This document shows positions 28,308 through 37,254 of a stretch of 64,000 nt of DNA, in pieces; within the stretch, counting starts at the first letter, position 1, and the number at the start of each line of letters is the position of its first letter. The notes beneath the pieces are model-generated. The model worked only from the letters and a program-made list of their open reading frames with translations. It ran no database searches and was not told where the DNA came from. Source of the DNA: CAWEBF01 sp963807235 (GTDB lineage: Bacteria; Acidobacteriota; Vicinamibacteria; Vicinamibacterales; UBA2999). The translations under genes were made by a program, and so were the position numbers. The stretch covers positions 124,001 through 188,000 of the forward strand of contig CAWEBF010000033.1 in assembly GCA_963807235.1 (NCBI GenBank). Reading direction: 5' to 3'.

Positions 28308-29353
28308 GCTTTCCTGTTCGTGGTTCGTGGTTCGTGGTTCGTGGTTGGTCGTGGGTCGTGGGTCGTTGCCGGTTGGACGTTCAGCAGACCGGCCTCGCCC
28401 ATCGTGCTGAGGGCCGACTGCGCCATCAGCAGGTGCCGTTGGGAAAAGCCGGCGGCGTTCGAGTAGTAGGCGGTGGTGGGAACGCCGAGAAACGGCGCGA
28501 GGTACGAGAACCCGCCGTAGGTGCCCACGAAGGTCCGGGCACCGGCGACGAGCGCCGTCTGAACAGCCAGGTTCTCCCGCGGTTCCAGCCCCTCCGGCAG
28601 CAGGTGGACGCCGGGATCGCGAATGTCGTCGCCGTCGTGATCGTCGAGCCGAAGCCCGGTCGTCAGCGACACGACCGCGCCCTGGCTGGCCAGGTCCCGC
28701 ACGATGCCGCGGGCGAAGGCGCGGTTCTCGGGCGTCGGGGGAAAGCATTCGTTGAAGTAGAACTTCACGGCCGCGTACGGCCCGTCGGGCGCCCCGTGCC
28801 GCCGTGCGACGTCCGGCGTGAGACGGGCGTAGCTCGCCCGCTGGTGCACCCAGCGCTCGTCCAGGTGGCCCCACCAGAACGGGCCGAACAGGCGATACAT
28901 GCTCGCGGGATGCAGCATTGTCCGGTGTTCGATGTCTTCCGTCAGCCGCCGCAGCAACCGGTGCTCGAACTCGAGCACGCGCGTCTGCTTCTGCTCGCCG
29001 TTGGCCGCCACGCGCTCGTCGTGGAGCGAGCGAAACTCCTCCGGTGTCACGTGGTCGAAGATCTCACGGTACCCCGCAGCGAACGGGCGATACCACGACG
29101 CCGTGCCGCCGCGCGACACGATCAGCAGGCGCTCGGGCGGGAGCCGGAAGCGCTCGGCGAACCATCGCAGGAACGGCACCCAGTACAACAGCTCGAACCC
29201 CACTTCCCCAAGCCAGGGTCCCGCGACGATCATCTCCCGCTGCGCGACGATTCCCCGCAGATCGCGCTCCAGGCGCTGTGCCTGCATCTCCGCCAGCTGG
29301 ACGCTGACCCCGCGGCGAATCGGCCGCGGCACGAGACGGCGTAAGGCGTTCAC
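28304..29353 (-). CDS. Family A glycosyltransferase-like protein, copy A2
   Basis: A 349-residue member of family A, starting with GTG overlapping the neuA stop. It has IVAGPWLGEVGFELLYWVPF (about 40-59), LLIVSRGGTASWYRPFAAGY, MLHPASMYRLFGPFWWG, AVKFYFNECFPPTPENRAF, ENLAVQTALVAGARTFVGTY and GGFSYLAPFLGVPTTAYYS. The last 25 residues (HDPRPTTNHEPRTTNRKA) are encoded by a seven-base tandem repeat, so the true C-terminus may vary. Function unknown; glycosyltransferase by fold-like resemblance. Confidence 0.6.
   Translation of the reverse strand: MNALRRLVPRPIRRGVSVQLAEMQAQRLERDLRGIVAQREMIVAGPWLGEVGFELLYWVPFLRWFAERFRLPPERLLIVSRGGTASWYRPFAAGYREIFDHVTPEEFRSLHDERVAANGEQKQTRVLEFEHRLLRRLTEDIEHRTMLHPASMYRLFGPFWWGHLDERWVHQRASYARLTPDVARRHGAPDGPYAAVKFYFNECFPPTPENRAFARGIVRDLASQGAVVSLTTGLRLDDHDGDDIRDPGVHLLPEGLEPRENLAVQTALVAGARTFVGTYGGFSYLAPFLGVPTTAYYSNAAGFSQRHLLMAQSALSTMGEAGLLNVQPATTHDPRPTTNHEPRTTNRKA
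28317..28365. repeat. Seven-base tandem repeat (TTCGTGG then TGGGTCG)
   Basis: Four perfect TTCGTGG units (28317-28344) are followed by three related heptamers to 28365. They encode the Thr/Asn/Pro/Arg-rich C-terminus of A2, immediately before the epimerase start. A change of one unit would shift the frame of that tail. Confidence 0.8.
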
Positions 29354-30060
29354 TCGGACATATCTCGAGCCAGCAGCGCCTCGGCCCTGGCCCAGTCGTC
29401 GGGCGTATCGATCGACAGCGATTCGTTCCCGGGGATGACGAGCGGCCTGCAATCCGTGCCGTAGATCGAACCGAACCGGTCCAGCGTCTCGCGGCGGCAC
29501 GCGTACACCGTCCCGTCGCGCGAATACGCCGCGCGTGCGTCCTGGCGCCTCGTGACCGCGGCCCCCTCAGGCAGAAAGGGACGGAGCACGCCGCCCTCGA
29601 TGCGCATCACGTAATCCGGCGACAGGTGCTTCGGCACTTCGACAACCGTCACCACCGAGTCCGCGCCGCTTTGTCGCAGCAGCTCCACGGCCTGGCGCAC
29701 GTGCGCGGAACGCCGCAGCGGCGAGGTGGGCTGCAGCAGCACGACGATGCCCGGCGTCCATCCGCGTGCGGCCAGCTCCCCGAGCGCGTGCTGGATGACG
29801 GGCAGCATCGGCGTGTCGTCCCCCGCCAGGTCGGCGGGACGCAGGAACGGCACCTCCATCCCGATGCGGCGGCCCGCATCCGCAATCTCCGGCGAGTCGG
29901 TGCTGAGGATCGTCCGGTCCACGACGGCCGACTGTCGTGCCGCCTCGGCCGCGTACTCGATCAAGAGGCGCCCCGCCAACGGCCGCAGGTTCTTGTGGGG
30001 CACGCCTTTCGAGCCCCCGCGGGCCGGCACGATGGCCAGAACGGTGTCGGGTGCGGCCAT
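29350..30060 (-). CDS. neuA: CMP-nonulosonate cytidylyltransferase, second copy
   Basis: A 236-residue NeuA-type enzyme of normal length. It has VLAIVPARGGSKGVPHKN (about 7-24), STDSPE (about 54), LLQPTSPLRRS (about 110) and SIDTPDDWARAE near the end. It shares a TGATG junction with the upstream methyltransferase and a GTGA with A2. With the neuC and neuB just upstream it completes one CMP-nonulosonate pathway. Confidence 0.88.
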   Translation of the reverse strand: MAAPDTVLAIVPARGGSKGVPHKNLRPLAGRLLIEYAAEAARQSAVVDRTILSTDSPEIADAGRRIGMEVPFLRPADLAGDDTPMLPVIQHALGELAARGWTPGIVVLLQPTSPLRRSAHVRQAVELLRQSGADSVVTVVEVPKHLSPDYVMRIEGGVLRPFLPEGAAVTRRQDARAAYSRDGTVYACRRETLDRFGSIYGTDCRPLVIPGNESLSIDTPDDWARAEALLARDMSE

Positions 30061-30989
30061 CAACTGGCGCGCGGCGTGTTCTGCACGAGGCGGACTTCAC
30101 GCAGGAGCGCGTCCACCGAAGCCGGCGCCGGCAGCGCCTCGGGCTCGGGCGCCGCGGTCCGGCACACGTAACTGACGTGCAGGTGGTCGGACGCGTAGTC
30201 CGCGTGCACGATCGCGAACCCGGCGCGCCGCAGGTACGCCTGCATGGTGTCCTGGGTCAGGTAATAGGGGTGGTCGATCTTCGTCGCGTCCTCCACCGAC
30301 GCGTTCCGCAGGTAGGCCGCGCGGAAGTCCACGATGTCCACGAACAGCACACCCCGATCGCTCAGCAGGCTTCGAACGCGCCGCAACGTGCCGCCGACGT
30401 CGATCAGGTGATCGATCGTCTGGCAGATGAGCACGACGTCGAACCGGCTCGATCCGAAATCGTGCGTTTCCACCAGGCCGGTGATCGTCTGGAGGCCCAG
30501 CGCGCGGGCGTGCTCGACTTCGAGGGGCGCGGGGTCGAGCAGCGTGCCGGCCAGCCCGAACTCACGCGCGAAGTGCGCCGCGACCACACCCGTGGATCCG
30601 CCGATGTCGAGCATCGTTTTCAGGCCCGCGCCCGCCAGGAACGGCCGCACGGTGCCGGCCCGATCCACGGCGTACTCCTGCTGCTCGCCGAGAATCGTGC
30701 GCGCGTCGATGAGACGCCCGTGAAACGCGGACACGAGCGGGCGATACACCCCGTCGTAGAACGCGGCGTAGGCGCCAGCCGTCATCCGCGGGTTGAGGAA
30801 CACGAGCCCGCATCCCGTGCAGGCCGTCGCGCACGCCGGATAGCCGTAGCGATCGCGGTGCGTCAGCGTGAGGAGCTCGGGTCCACCGCACAGGTTGCAC
30901 GAGGTGACCCGCTCGGATGGCTGCGCGGCGTAGTCGTAGCCCAGCGCCTCGATCCGGGCGCGACGCTCGTCGGGGATGACCGTTTGCAT
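30060..30989 (-). CDS. Zn-ribbon class I SAM methyltransferase
   Basis: A 309-residue methyltransferase. An N-terminal zinc ribbon has CNLCGG (about 31) and CATACTGCGLVFLNPRMT (about 53). SAM motif I is MLDIGGSTGVVAAHFA (about 125), with ICQTIDHLIDVGG (about 190). This domain order matches C-methyltransferases and related sugar-tailoring enzymes. It is the same type as the enzyme at 49.4 kb. It sits directly after neuC. Confidence 0.8.
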   Translation of the reverse strand: MQTVIPDERRARIEALGYDYAAQPSERVTSCNLCGGPELLTLTHRDRYGYPACATACTGCGLVFLNPRMTAGAYAAFYDGVYRPLVSAFHGRLIDARTILGEQQEYAVDRAGTVRPFLAGAGLKTMLDIGGSTGVVAAHFAREFGLAGTLLDPAPLEVEHARALGLQTITGLVETHDFGSSRFDVVLICQTIDHLIDVGGTLRRVRSLLSDRGVLFVDIVDFRAAYLRNASVEDATKIDHPYYLTQDTMQAYLRRAGFAIVHADYASDHLHVSYVCRTAAPEPEALPAPASVDALLREVRLVQNTPRAS

Positions 30990-32147
30990 TTAGTAGGTCA
31001 GGCGCTTTTCGATGGTCAGGGCCGCGGTCGCGAGGCGCTCCGCGATCTGTGAGCCCGCGTTGCCGTCGCCGTACAGGTGATCGCTCGGCGCCCTGCCGCG
31101 CGTCATCTGCTCCCTGATGCCGGCCGCGATGGCGCCGCGGTCGTGGTCCACGTCGATCACGTTTCGCCCGCGCTCCCGGCCCTGCTGCCGCGAGCCCACG
31201 TTCACGGCCGGTACGCCCAGGTAGGCGCACTCGCGAATCGCGACGCTGGAGTTGCCGACAATCGCGGTGCTGTTGGCCAGCAGGCGCAGGAAGTCCTCCG
31301 GGAACATGTTCCGGAAGAGGTGGAACTGTTCGGGCTTTTCGTGCTCGCGGAACACGCGAATGCCCTTGGACGTGCCGTCGGAGCCCGCATCCGCGTTGGG
31401 CCAGAACCAGAGCACCGGAAGGCCCACGCCGGTCACGGCGTACAACGTCTCCTCCACCTGCGCGCGCGCGTCGTCGTACTCGGTTGTCACGGGGTGCTGC
31501 ATCACCACCAGATAGCCGCGCGAGAGATCCGCCTTGGGACCCACGCCGCCGTACTTCTCGAAGGGGTCGAAGTCGAGGGCGGGCTTCGCCGCGACCTCGG
31601 CCGCGATGTCGATCGACGGGCATCCGGTCACGAACACCGTGGACTCGGGCTCTCCCAATCTGATCACGCGCTCGCGCGCGCGCTCGGTGGCCACCAGGTG
31701 CAGGTTCGAGAGCTTGGTGACGGCGTGGCGGACCTTCTCGTCCACCGAGCCCGTGACCTCGCCCCCCTGCACGTGGACAACCGGGATGTTCATGTACGAC
31801 GCGGCCACCGCGGTCGCCAGCGTCTCGTAGCGATCCGCGATCGTCACCACCGCGTCGGGCTTGCGGTTGTCGAACACGGTGGCCAGCTCGGAGAGGCCGA
31901 TGCCCGTGGACTTGGCCGACGTCACCAGGTTTTCGCCCTCGAGCACCATGTAGACGCGCTCGGCGATGTCGAAGCCGTCCCGTTCGATGGCCTGCACCGC
32001 GCTGCCGTAGCGGTCCAGGAGCGCCGAGGCCGCCACGACGAGCTGCAGCTCCAGGTCGCCACGGGCCTGGATCGCCTGCAGCGCCGTGCGGATGCGTGAG
32101 TAGCTGGGGCGCGCCGTGACGACGACGCAGATCTTCCGAGGCGTCAC
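30990..32147 (-). CDS. neuC: UDP-N-acetylglucosamine 2-epimerase (hydrolysing), first copy
   Basis: A 385-residue GT-B-fold epimerase that releases N-acetylmannosamine-type sugar for NeuB. It has ICVVVTARPSYSRIRTALQA (about 5), VTIADRYETLATAVAASYMN (about 100), VHVQGGEVTGSVDEKVRHAV (about 124), HPVTTEY (about 225) and IVGNSSVAIRECAYLGVPAV (about 300). The TSARPSYS-like start and the Glu-Asp-His set fit NeuC/LegG-type hydrolysing enzymes. GTG overlaps the neuB stop. It has the same length as the copy at 51.1 kb. Confidence 0.9.
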   Translation of the reverse strand: MTPRKICVVVTARPSYSRIRTALQAIQARGDLELQLVVAASALLDRYGSAVQAIERDGFDIAERVYMVLEGENLVTSAKSTGIGLSELATVFDNRKPDAVVTIADRYETLATAVAASYMNIPVVHVQGGEVTGSVDEKVRHAVTKLSNLHLVATERARERVIRLGEPESTVFVTGCPSIDIAAEVAAKPALDFDPFEKYGGVGPKADLSRGYLVVMQHPVTTEYDDARAQVEETLYAVTGVGLPVLWFWPNADAGSDGTSKGIRVFREHEKPEQFHLFRNMFPEDFLRLLANSTAIVGNSSVAIRECAYLGVPAVNVGSRQQGRERGRNVIDVDHDRGAIAAGIREQMTRGRAPSDHLYGDGNAGSQIAERLATAALTIEKRLTY

Positions 32148-33184
32148 AGACCCTCCACGTCGGCAGCCGTCAGCACGTGATCGGCTTCGACGCTGCGCAG
32201 CAACCGTCTGCCCACCACCTCGTCCAGCCGGTCGGGCGAGAGCCCGGTGCCCGGCTTCTTGATCGCCAGTTGGTCGCGCTGGATCACCGTGCCGGATGGC
32301 AGTGCCTGACGCACGACGAGGCTGCGGGTAAACAGGCGCCGCAGCGGGGCCGTTTCCCCGGCCGAGGCGTCCTTGTCCACCGGGTGCGCGCGCATCCGCT
32401 CGATGAAGCGCACGCCGGCCGTGAGCGTCTTCAGCTCGTCCGCCGTCACCGACGCCACGACATCGGGCCCGAACATCTGCCGCGACAACGCCACGTGCAC
32501 TTCCAGGACGTCCATGCCCATCGCCACGCCCGCAAGGCCGGGATAGATGGTGGCGGAATGATCCGACAACCCCACCCAGCAGCCGTAGCGTTCGCGGTAG
32601 AACGGGATCAGGTTCAGCCCCACGCGCTCGGGCGGGCAGGGATAGGCGGTGGTGCACTGCAGCACGCCCGCCGGCACGCCCTTCGCCTTCACGCGCGCCA
32701 CCGCCGCGTCGGTTTCCGCCAGCGGGCTCATGCCGGTCGAGAGCAGCACTGGCGCGCGCGTCTCGAGCACGCGGTCCAGCAAACGCATGTTTGACACCTC
32801 GCCCGAGGCGATCTTCCAGACCGGCTGGCCGATGCGCTCCAGCAATTCCACCGCCTCGATCGAAAAGGGCGACGAGATGAACAGCACGCCTCGCTCGCGG
32901 CAATGTTCCGCGAGGCCCCGCCACTCCTCCTCGGTGAACGCCATCCGCACCCAGTAGTCGTAGCGCGACGCGTCCTGCTTGCTGAAGGCCACGCGAAACG
33001 GCTCGGCCGGCGTGCTCTCCGCCTCCGCGATGTGCGTCTGGAACTTCACGGCGTCGGCGCCGGCATCGGCGATGGCGTCCACGAAGGCGTGTGCCAGGCC
33101 CAGGCTGCCGTCGTGCGACAACGCCACTTCGCCGATCACGAGGCACCGGCCAGAACCCAACGCGGCAAGGGCTGGATGCGTCAC
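32144..33184 (-). CDS. neuB: Nonulosonate (N-acetylneuraminate-type) synthase, second copy
   Basis: A 346-residue NeuB-family enzyme. It has LVIGEVALSHDGSLGLAHAF (about 15), AVKFQTHIAE (about 46), FISSPFSIEAVELLERIG (about 105), WKIASGE (about 127) and LEVHVALSRQMFGPD (about 238), then a C-terminal SAF domain. GTG overlaps the B1 stop. It is clearly diverged from the copy at 13.5 kb (EVALSHDG rather than EIGHNHQG), which suggests a different acceptor amino sugar. Confidence 0.88.
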   Translation of the reverse strand: MTHPALAALGSGRCLVIGEVALSHDGSLGLAHAFVDAIADAGADAVKFQTHIAEAESTPAEPFRVAFSKQDASRYDYWVRMAFTEEEWRGLAEHCRERGVLFISSPFSIEAVELLERIGQPVWKIASGEVSNMRLLDRVLETRAPVLLSTGMSPLAETDAAVARVKAKGVPAGVLQCTTAYPCPPERVGLNLIPFYRERYGCWVGLSDHSATIYPGLAGVAMGMDVLEVHVALSRQMFGPDVVASVTADELKTLTAGVRFIERMRAHPVDKDASAGETAPLRRLFTRSLVVRQALPSGTVIQRDQLAIKKPGTGLSPDRLDEVVGRRLLRSVEADHVLTAADVEGL

Positions 33185-34827
33185 TTTGCGCTCCGCGCGC
33201 CCGTGACCTCGAGCGCCTGCTTGATCGCCGTCTTGGTGCGCACGATGACCTGCTGGCCCGCCTTGCGTGTTACGCGCGCCAGCTTGTCGAGCCGCTTCTC
33301 GCGGCGCTGCGCGTGCTTGGCGCCAATCGCCACGACGTTGGCGGCGTGCTCTCGCCGCTTGACGGGATTCCAGTAGATGCGCTCGACGAGGGGGACGCGG
33401 CCGGCCAGGACCAGAGCGTACACCAGGGGACGCAGCGCCAGCGTCCACAGGGGCGCCGGGCGCGGCACCGGCGGTGCCAGCGACACCTCGTGCTCCAGCG
33501 CGTCCGCGAACGCCGGCGTGGCCGCCACGCTCACGCCGCGCGGCCGGATGAAGCGCTCCACGAACGGGCGATTGGCGCGTCCGGGCGCACCCGAGAGGCT
33601 CGCCGCCACCTGCGCGACGTGCTCGTCGAGGGAGCGGGCCACGTTCAGGAAGCCGTCGCCCACGGTCAGCAGGTGGTGGAAGTGGAACGTGCCCTCCTGG
33701 TTCTCGCGGAACTCGGGGAGGAGCATCGTGAAGACGGGGCGATCCACGATGGCGGCCTCCACGAGTGCGCTCGTGTTCAACCCCACCACGGCCGCCGAGT
33801 GATAGAGCGAGTCGAAGTAGTCGGCCCGGCTCTCGGGATCCACGGGGTTCGATCCCCACACCGTGACGCCCGCCCGCGCCAGCGCCTCCACGGCCTCCGG
33901 CGCGTTCCATTCGTCCAGGCGCTGCGGGTGCGGGCGGACCAGGATCTGGACGTTGCGCCGCCGCATGCCCTCATCGCCACGGATCGCCTCGGCCCATCGC
34001 GCGGCGAAGAGCGCTTCCGAGGGGCTGCCCTTGAAGAGCGCCGACCCTACATAGAGCAGGAACGGCTCACGGGCCGGCAGGCCCACGCGGTCGCAGAACG
34101 CGGCGAGCGCGCGGGTGGGCTGTCGATCGAACCACTGGTCGAAGCACTGGGCGCCGGTCACGATGACCCGGTCCGCCGGGATGCCGTGGAACCGCAGCGC
34201 CTCGTCGCGCTGCGTCTCGTTCCACACGATCAGCTTGTCGGGCACCACGCGGATCAGCGCCTTGCTGGAGAGGTGATCCCAGCTCCACACGCACAACGCG
34301 CTGCGGATGCCGAGGGCGCGCGCCGCGCGGACGTAGTCGAGCTGCGGCGACCCGAGCTCGATGAGCGGCGTGACGAGCAGCATGTCGGGCTTCTGTTCCG
34401 CGAGGAACGCGTCGATGCCGAGCTGGCGCGGCACGGCTTGTTCCAGCCGCTCGAGCGCCCGCACCACCAGCGACCGCCCGGGCAGGCGTGCCAGCAGCAG
34501 GATGAAGAACGGCGTGCGGTCGAACGCGCGTTCGCGAATCTTCGGCGTGGTGTCGTACCGGTGGTCCGAGTAGCGCAGGTAGTCGAGCCCGAGACGGAGC
34601 GCGCCCGCCAGGCGGCGATACCGGCCCCAGTGCAGGATGGGCGTGAACCCCACGGTGATGTGGCGCGGATGCGCGGCCGCCACACGGTCCACCAGCTCGC
34701 GTCCGCCGAGCGCTTCCTCGCGGTCGGCGGCCAGGTGCACCGAGTGCCCGCGCTCGGCCAGCGCCGTGATCACCGACTCGAAGTTGCGGAAGTAGGTGAA
34801 GTGCCGCGCGATGAAGACCACCTTCAT
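33181..34827 (-). CDS. Family B glycosyltransferase-like protein, copy B1
   Basis: A 548-residue intact member of a family present eight times here. Landmarks: VVFIARHFTYFRNFES (3-18) and HLAADREEALGG (31-42) in a Rossmann-like N-domain; LVTPLIELGSPQLDY (151-165), WSWDHLSSKALI (181-192) and VIVTGAQCFDQWF (221-233) in the middle; ILVRPHPQRLDEW (295-307), DYFDSLYHSAAVVGLNTSA (337-355) and NQEGTFHFHHLL (376-387) in the C-domain; a basic helical tail. This looks like a GT-B enzyme of the capsule/TagF superfamily, but no named family is certain. An ATG at 34860 could extend it by 11 residues. It overlaps neuB. Confidence 0.65.
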   Translation of the reverse strand: MKVVFIARHFTYFRNFESVITALAERGHSVHLAADREEALGGRELVDRVAAAHPRHITVGFTPILHWGRYRRLAGALRLGLDYLRYSDHRYDTTPKIRERAFDRTPFFILLLARLPGRSLVVRALERLEQAVPRQLGIDAFLAEQKPDMLLVTPLIELGSPQLDYVRAARALGIRSALCVWSWDHLSSKALIRVVPDKLIVWNETQRDEALRFHGIPADRVIVTGAQCFDQWFDRQPTRALAAFCDRVGLPAREPFLLYVGSALFKGSPSEALFAARWAEAIRGDEGMRRRNVQILVRPHPQRLDEWNAPEAVEALARAGVTVWGSNPVDPESRADYFDSLYHSAAVVGLNTSALVEAAIVDRPVFTMLLPEFRENQEGTFHFHHLLTVGDGFLNVARSLDEHVAQVAASLSGAPGRANRPFVERFIRPRGVSVAATPAFADALEHEVSLAPPVPRPAPLWTLALRPLVYALVLAGRVPLVERIYWNPVKRREHAANVVAIGAKHAQRREKRLDKLARVTRKAGQQVIVRTKTAIKQALEVTGARSAK

Positions 34828-34857
34828 GCGCGACCCTCGAGGCGGCTCGCCGCTAGA

Positions 34858-35012
34858 CATCTTCTATGGCCACTGTCGTGACAACTCAAGCAATGCCTTC
34901 GAACGGCCATAGAAGATGGCCGCCCCGCGAAGCGGGGCAAAAAGACACTGGAATCTGGCAAAGCTGCAGCTATCACTTTTTCGGCGGCTCGGGACGCAGC
35001 TTTGCCAGGTTC
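34858..35012. repeat. Intergenic element with three hairpins (element 1)
   Basis: A GC-rich core hairpin (GCCCCGC, loop GAA, GCGGGGC; 34922-34938) is flanked on both sides by longer inverted repeats. One pair, 34858-34871 with 34905-34918, is perfect over 14 bases. The other, 34951-34967 with 34996-35012, matches 16 of 17 bases, and its outer arm lies in the last codons of A3. The core plus 12 adjacent bases (34922-34950, read on the minus strand) matches 43596-43624 with one difference. Confidence 0.75.
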
Positions 35013-36196
35013 CACGGGTCCAGCGCCCGCAGGTCGGCGGCGGCGAAACGGCCGGCGTCCAGCTTGTGCGCGGCGCGCATGGCCACGGGCAGGTGCGCGT
35101 GCAGCCACTTCGGGTCCACGAACACGGCGGACGTGTCCACGCCCAGGCGCGGCACGAGCCACGTGATGCTGCCGCACGTGCCCACGAACGACCTGGCGCC
35201 CGCGGCAATCTGCGTCTGCACGCCCAGGTTGTTGCGCGGCGTCATCCACGGCTTCGCGCTGATGATCTCGGCGCCCGAATCGAACGCGTAGTCGGCGTGG
35301 TCGTCCTCGAGGACGAGCCCCGTATCGAGCAGCACCACCGGAATCTCGCGCGCGATCGACGCCAGCATCGAGCGCAGCTGGGCGCGGATGAGCGGCGTGT
35401 CGGGCAGCGACCGCGCGGCGTAGAACTTCACGGCCACGTACTCACGGGGCAGCAGCGCCGGGTCGATGATGCGGGGCGCCTCCATCCTGGTAAAGCGCGT
35501 ATGCGCGTCCAGAAATCCCATGGCCCGCTGGCCCGACCAGTACAGCGTGAAGAGGCGATACATCAGCCCCGGGTGGATCACGTCGAAGTCGCGCGTGCCC
35601 ACCTGCCGCGCCACGTGGTCCAGGATCTCGCGGTCGAGATCCGATGCTTCGAGCTGCTTGGTGGCGCCGCGTTCGGCGTTGCGGCGGGCGAAGGCGGCCG
35701 GGTCGATGTGATCCCAGATCTCCACATACTGATCCGCGACCCCCGCGTACCAGCCCGCGACGCCGCCGCGCGACACCGCCACCACGCGGCCGGGATCGAT
35801 GTTGAACGCCGTCTTCAGCCAATGGAGGAACGGCACCCAGTACAGCGCCTCGAAGCCCACTTCCGACAGCCAGGGTCCGACCACGAGCCGGCGCCCGCGC
35901 GTCACCAGCGTCTCCAGCTCGTGCTCGATCGACCACTCCTCGCGGTAGAACTGCTGCTGTTCCCGCATCTGTGACCGGTGACGGGATGCCGCGCGAAGCG
36001 GCCGCCGCACGCGCCGGAAGGCGTCCTTGGCGGCGTTCACGCACGCGTCGCGCACGCTCTCGATCCGGCGGCGGATGGCGTGCCAGCCGTCCTTGACGCC
36101 TTCAACCGACAGCTTCAGGGCGCGCCGGCCACGCGACGCGGCCCGCCGCGCCTGCTTCGATGCCAGGTTGATCACCGCGGCGCGGGGGTCGCTCAA
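34973..36196 (-). CDS. Family A glycosyltransferase-like protein, copy A3
   Basis: A 407-residue family A protein if started at TTG 36196, which has GGGGAG a few bases upstream and overlaps the A4 stop (TTGA); GTG at 36175 is the alternative. A long basic N-terminus (about 75 residues) precedes LVVGPWLSEVGFEALYWVPF (about 104-123). Then come VVAVSRGGVAGWY, VIHPGLMYRLF, VAVKFYAARSLPDTPL, MTPRNNLGVQTQIAAGARSF and VGTCGSITWLVPRLGVDTSA. The core is intact; the role is inferred to be sugar transfer. Confidence 0.6.
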   Translation of the reverse strand: MSDPRAAVINLASKQARRAASRGRRALKLSVEGVKDGWHAIRRRIESVRDACVNAAKDAFRRVRRPLRAASRHRSQMREQQQFYREEWSIEHELETLVTRGRRLVVGPWLSEVGFEALYWVPFLHWLKTAFNIDPGRVVAVSRGGVAGWYAGVADQYVEIWDHIDPAAFARRNAERGATKQLEASDLDREILDHVARQVGTRDFDVIHPGLMYRLFTLYWSGQRAMGFLDAHTRFTRMEAPRIIDPALLPREYVAVKFYAARSLPDTPLIRAQLRSMLASIAREIPVVLLDTGLVLEDDHADYAFDSGAEIISAKPWMTPRNNLGVQTQIAAGARSFVGTCGSITWLVPRLGVDTSAVFVDPKWLHAHLPVAMRAAHKLDAGRFAAADLRALDPWNLAKLRPEPPKK

Positions 36197-37254
36197 CGCG
36201 GGCTCCCCGTCGGAACGTCCAGCGTGCCGGCCAGCCCGAGCCGCAACGAGTCCACGGCCCTGAGGTCCAGCTCGGTGAACGTGCCGACCTTCAGCGCCGA
36301 GAACACGCGCTTGGCCACCTCCAGGTGATCCACGCGGAACCCGTTGGGGTGCGAATAGAACGCCACCGTGTTCACGCCGCAGAGCGGCGCCAGGTAGGAG
36401 AAGCCGCCGTAGGTGCCCACGAAGGCCTGCGCGTGCCGAATCACCTCGGTCTGCACCGCCAGGTTGCGCGCGGGATCCATCAGGTGATCGACGGCGTGCA
36501 CGCGGCCCAGGAGCTCCTTGGGAAAGTCCGCGTGCTCGTCGAAACGCTGGGCGGTGTTCAGCAGGACCACGTCGTTGTGGCGCGCCAGGTCGGCCAGATA
36601 CGACGACACGAAGCGCCCGTTCTCGGGTGTGGACGGCAGCGCCGCGTTTCCATAGAACTTGGCGGCCACGTATCGCTCGGGGAGGTGCCGGCGGACGTCG
36701 GTGCCGGTGGGCGCCGTCAGCGGCTCGAACGAGGTGAACGCCTCGATGAGCGTCACCGGCGCGCGCTGGTACCAGTAGTTGTCGAACAGCTGATACATCA
36801 ACGAGGGGTGCAGCACCTCGGCACCCTTCAGGCCGAGCTTGCGCTCGACGCGATCGAGGATCTCGCGGTCGAAGGAGGAGATCTCCAGGTGCTTCTGGCG
36901 GCCCTCCTGCTCGTCGATACGCCCCTGGTTCCTCACACGGAACTCGTCGGGCGTGTAGAACGAGAAGATCTCTTCGTAGTTGTCGGTGATGTGCCGGTAC
37001 CACGAGGCCGTGCCGCCGCGCGACACGACGATCAATCGCGACGGGTCGAAGTTGCCGTAGGCCTTGGCCCACGCGAGAAACGGAATCCAATAGAGCAGCT
37101 CGAACCCGGTCTCCGACAGCCAGGGCCCGAGGAGGATCGGCCGGCCGCTCCGCCCCAGCACCGTGACCAGCTCGCGCGTGTGCCGGGCCTCGCGCAGGTC
37201 GGTGCCAGCCAGCGTCTTCGCGGGATCGCGCTGCCGCCCGGTCTTGGGCGTCAG
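36193..37254 (-). CDS. Family A glycosyltransferase-like protein, copy A4 (start uncertain)
   Basis: The family A core is complete: ILLGPWLSETGFELLYWIPF, LIVVSRGGTASWYRHITDNY, VLHPSLMYQLFDNYWYQ, VAAKFYGNAALPSTPENGRF, ARNLAVQTEVIRHAQAFVGT and YGGFSYLAPLCGVNTVAFYS. The frame is open upstream and runs into the C-terminal helices of B2 without a stop. No ATG or GTG lies in the expected place; a CTG at 37254 overlaps a TGA at 37251 (CTGA) and would give 353 residues, the family norm. A real B2-A4 fusion cannot be excluded. Confidence 0.58.
   Translation of the reverse strand: MTPKTGRQRDPAKTLAGTDLREARHTRELVTVLGRSGRPILLGPWLSETGFELLYWIPFLAWAKAYGNFDPSRLIVVSRGGTASWYRHITDNYEEIFSFYTPDEFRVRNQGRIDEQEGRQKHLEISSFDREILDRVERKLGLKGAEVLHPSLMYQLFDNYWYQRAPVTLIEAFTSFEPLTAPTGTDVRRHLPERYVAAKFYGNAALPSTPENGRFVSSYLADLARHNDVVLLNTAQRFDEHADFPKELLGRVHAVDHLMDPARNLAVQTEVIRHAQAFVGTYGGFSYLAPLCGVNTVAFYSHPNGFRVDHLEVAKRVFSALKVGTFTELDLRAVDSLRLGLAGTLDVPTGSPR

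Noticed and set aside
28317..28365. CRISPR array
   Set aside because: Repeats are seven bases and directly adjacent with no spacers; no cas genes are present.
34923..34950. Simple rho-independent terminator at the GC hairpin
   Set aside because: In the direction of gene transcription the T-run comes before the hairpin, not after it, and the flanking inverted repeats are not part of a standard terminator.
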